From SCUN01 sp046598935 (GTDB lineage: Bacteria; Acidobacteriota; Vicinamibacteria; Vicinamibacterales; SCN-69-37), in NCBI GenBank assembly GCA_046598935.1, contig JBKJHW010000054.1:1-40829 (forward strand): DNA of 40,829 nucleotides, written 5' to 3'. The position numbers and the translations under genes are program-made. The notes under the pieces were generated by a model. The model saw only the letters and a list, made by a program, of their open reading frames with translations. It was not told the origin of the DNA and searched no databases. Positions within the stretch are counted from its first letter, which is position 1. Each line of letters opens with the position of its first letter. This document shows positions 39,845-40,829 of the stretch, piece by piece.

Positions 39845-40829
39845 TTAGTACGCCTTCGCAAACCAGGCCTTCGCCGTCGACGCGCTGTTGCACTTGATGC
39901 ACTGACCATCGACCTTCGGGGAGTTCATCGGGATGTTGCGCAACGTCGCCTGGGTTTCTGTTTTGATCTGGGCTTCGCAGTCGGCGCTGCCGCACCAGGA
40001 CGCGATGACAAATCCCGGCCGGCCGTTCATCGCCGTCTTGAACTCGTCCCACGTCGCCGCCGAGCTCGTGTGCTCTTCACGGAACTGGCGCGCGCGGGCG
40101 AGCAGGTTCGCCTGGATCTCAGCGAGCAGCTCCGGAATGCGCGTCAGCAGATCGGCCATCGGAATCGCGGCCTTCTCGCGGGTGTCGCGGCGGGCCGAGA
40201 ACACACTGCCCTTTTCGATGTCCTTCGGCCCGATTTCGAGACGCAGCGGCACGCCGAGCATTTCGTACTCGGAAAACTTCCAGCCGGGCGAGTTCTCTTC
40301 GTCGGCATCGAGCTTCACGCGCACGCCTTTGGCTTCGAGATCCGTCTTGATCTGCTGACACACCGGGAGCACGGTGTTCTTCCAGTCGCCGCGCGGGATC
40401 GGCACGACCACGACTTGAATCGGCGCGACGTTCGGCGGCAGCACGAGGCCGCTGTCGTCGCCGTGCGTCATGATCACGCCGCCGATCAACCGCGTCGACA
40501 CGCCCCACGACGTCGTCCAGGCATGCTCCACCGTTTGCGTACGGCTCTGGAACTGGATCTCGAACGCCTTCGCGAAATTCTGGCCGAGGTTGTGCGAGGT
40601 GCCGGCCTGGAGCGCGCGGCCGTCGCCCATCATCGCTTCGATCGAGTACGTGCGCGACGCGCCCGCGAACTTCTCGCTCTCGCTCTTGATGCCGTCAACG
40701 ACCGGCATCGCCAGCTCGTTCTCGGCGAACTCCTTGTAGAGCGCGAGGATCTTGAGCGTCTCCGCTTCCGCTTCCTCTGCGGTTTCGTGCGCCGTGTGGC
40801 CTTCCTGCCACAGGAACTCCGTCGTCCTG
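39845..40829 (-). CDS. proS: Prolyl-tRNA synthetase, archaeal/eukaryotic type, partial (5' end off the window)
   Basis: The frame enters from the right edge (first full codon at 40828) and gives about 327 residues of the C-terminal part. It contains TTEFLWQEGHTAHETAEEAE (class II motif 2), SEKFAGASRTYSIEAMMGDG, FEIQFQ-like strand, TTSWGVSTRLIGGVIMTHGD (motif 3), the anticodon-binding domain (VAPIQVVVVPIPRGDWKNTV, LRLEIGPKDIEKGSVFSARR) and a C-terminal zinc-type domain with Cys pairs (SWCGSADCEAQ, GQCIKCNS) ending in AKAWFAKAY. The C-terminal Tyr and this extra domain identify the archaeal-type enzyme, found in several bacterial phyla in place of the E. coli type. Confidence 0.95.
   Translation of the reverse strand, partial: RTTEFLWQEGHTAHETAEEAEAETLKILALYKEFAENELAMPVVDGIKSESEKFAGASRTYSIEAMMGDGRALQAGTSHNLGQNFAKAFEIQFQSRTQTVEHAWTTSWGVSTRLIGGVIMTHGDDSGLVLPPNVAPIQVVVVPIPRGDWKNTVLPVCQQIKTDLEAKGVRVKLDADEENSPGWKFSEYEMLGVPLRLEIGPKDIEKGSVFSARRDTREKAAIPMADLLTRIPELLAEIQANLLARARQFREEHTSSAATWDEFKTAMNGRPGFVIASWCGSADCEAQIKTETQATLRNIPMNSPKVDGQCIKCNSASTAKAWFAKAY

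Noticed and set aside
1..40829. tRNA, rRNA, insertion sequences or phage genes
   Set aside because: I looked for transposase and integrase motifs, tRNA-like GTTCRANNC segments and rRNA stretches on both strands and saw none convincing; a computed scan would be more sensitive.

Overview
The window is GC-rich, densely coded DNA from a free-living bacterium. Several traits point to Acidobacteriota, most likely a soil Vicinamibacteria-type lineage, although this is inferred from gene style and not from a marker phylogeny. These traits are secreted hydrolases with beta-propellers, Tat-exported oxidoreductases and phosphoesterases, an OmpA-family protein with a polyproline linker and a GHTC variant motif, MacB/FtsX-type permeases, a GH127 enzyme, and remnants of a kinase and a TolB-type propeller. 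I found no phage, plasmid, CRISPR array, rRNA or tRNA.

Layout. 1-2.85 kb: an uncharacterised multi-pass membrane protein running off the left edge, then about 600 bp of gene debris (a beta-propeller piece on minus, a Ser/Thr-kinase piece on plus, a 28-nt hairpin), then a second membrane protein. 2.86-9.4 kb: a four-gene minus-strand operon (exported coiled-coil protein, TolC-like channel, HlyD/MacA-like adaptor, FtsX-type permease without ATPase) facing a plus-strand membrane-anchored HTH regulator. I consider this the best candidate for an undescribed system. 9.4-10.1 kb: an eroded internal fragment of rpoB. 10.1-16.7 kb: a Tat-exported metallophosphoesterase, a 1111-residue propeller-amidohydrolase fusion, an RlmA-type methyltransferase and a DUF4126 membrane protein. 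17-24.4 kb: a VapBC-type pair, an exported HpcH/HpaI-like protein, an S9-type hydrolase, an AlkD-like protein, a YbjQ-family protein, a three-domain GH127 enzyme and a short HPF-like protein. 24.4-29.9 kb: a broken Tat-exported SDR/epimerase gene, a low-molecular-weight phosphatase, a double PRC-barrel protein with a small acidic partner, a cupredoxin and two convergent M48 peptidases. 29.97-36.8 kb: smc, an S41 C-terminal-processing peptidase, tatC and tatA on the minus strand. 36.9-40.8 kb: an OmpA-family porin-like protein, a HEAT-repeat protein and the 3' part of an archaeal/eukaryotic-type proS.

How the genes fit together. Much of the window concerns the cell envelope: Tat export genes alongside several visible Tat cargoes, a periplasmic protease, M48 peptidases, the OmpA-type anchor and the pump operon. 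Two signals are not explained by the genes. First, intergenic gaps carry degenerate tandem heptanucleotides, some built into long inverted repeats, with different words at each site; they recall cyanobacterial STRR repeats. Second, the window holds an unusual amount of gene debris, with at least four clear broken genes and two further truncated candidates. Both suggest a history of insertions, deletions and partial duplications.
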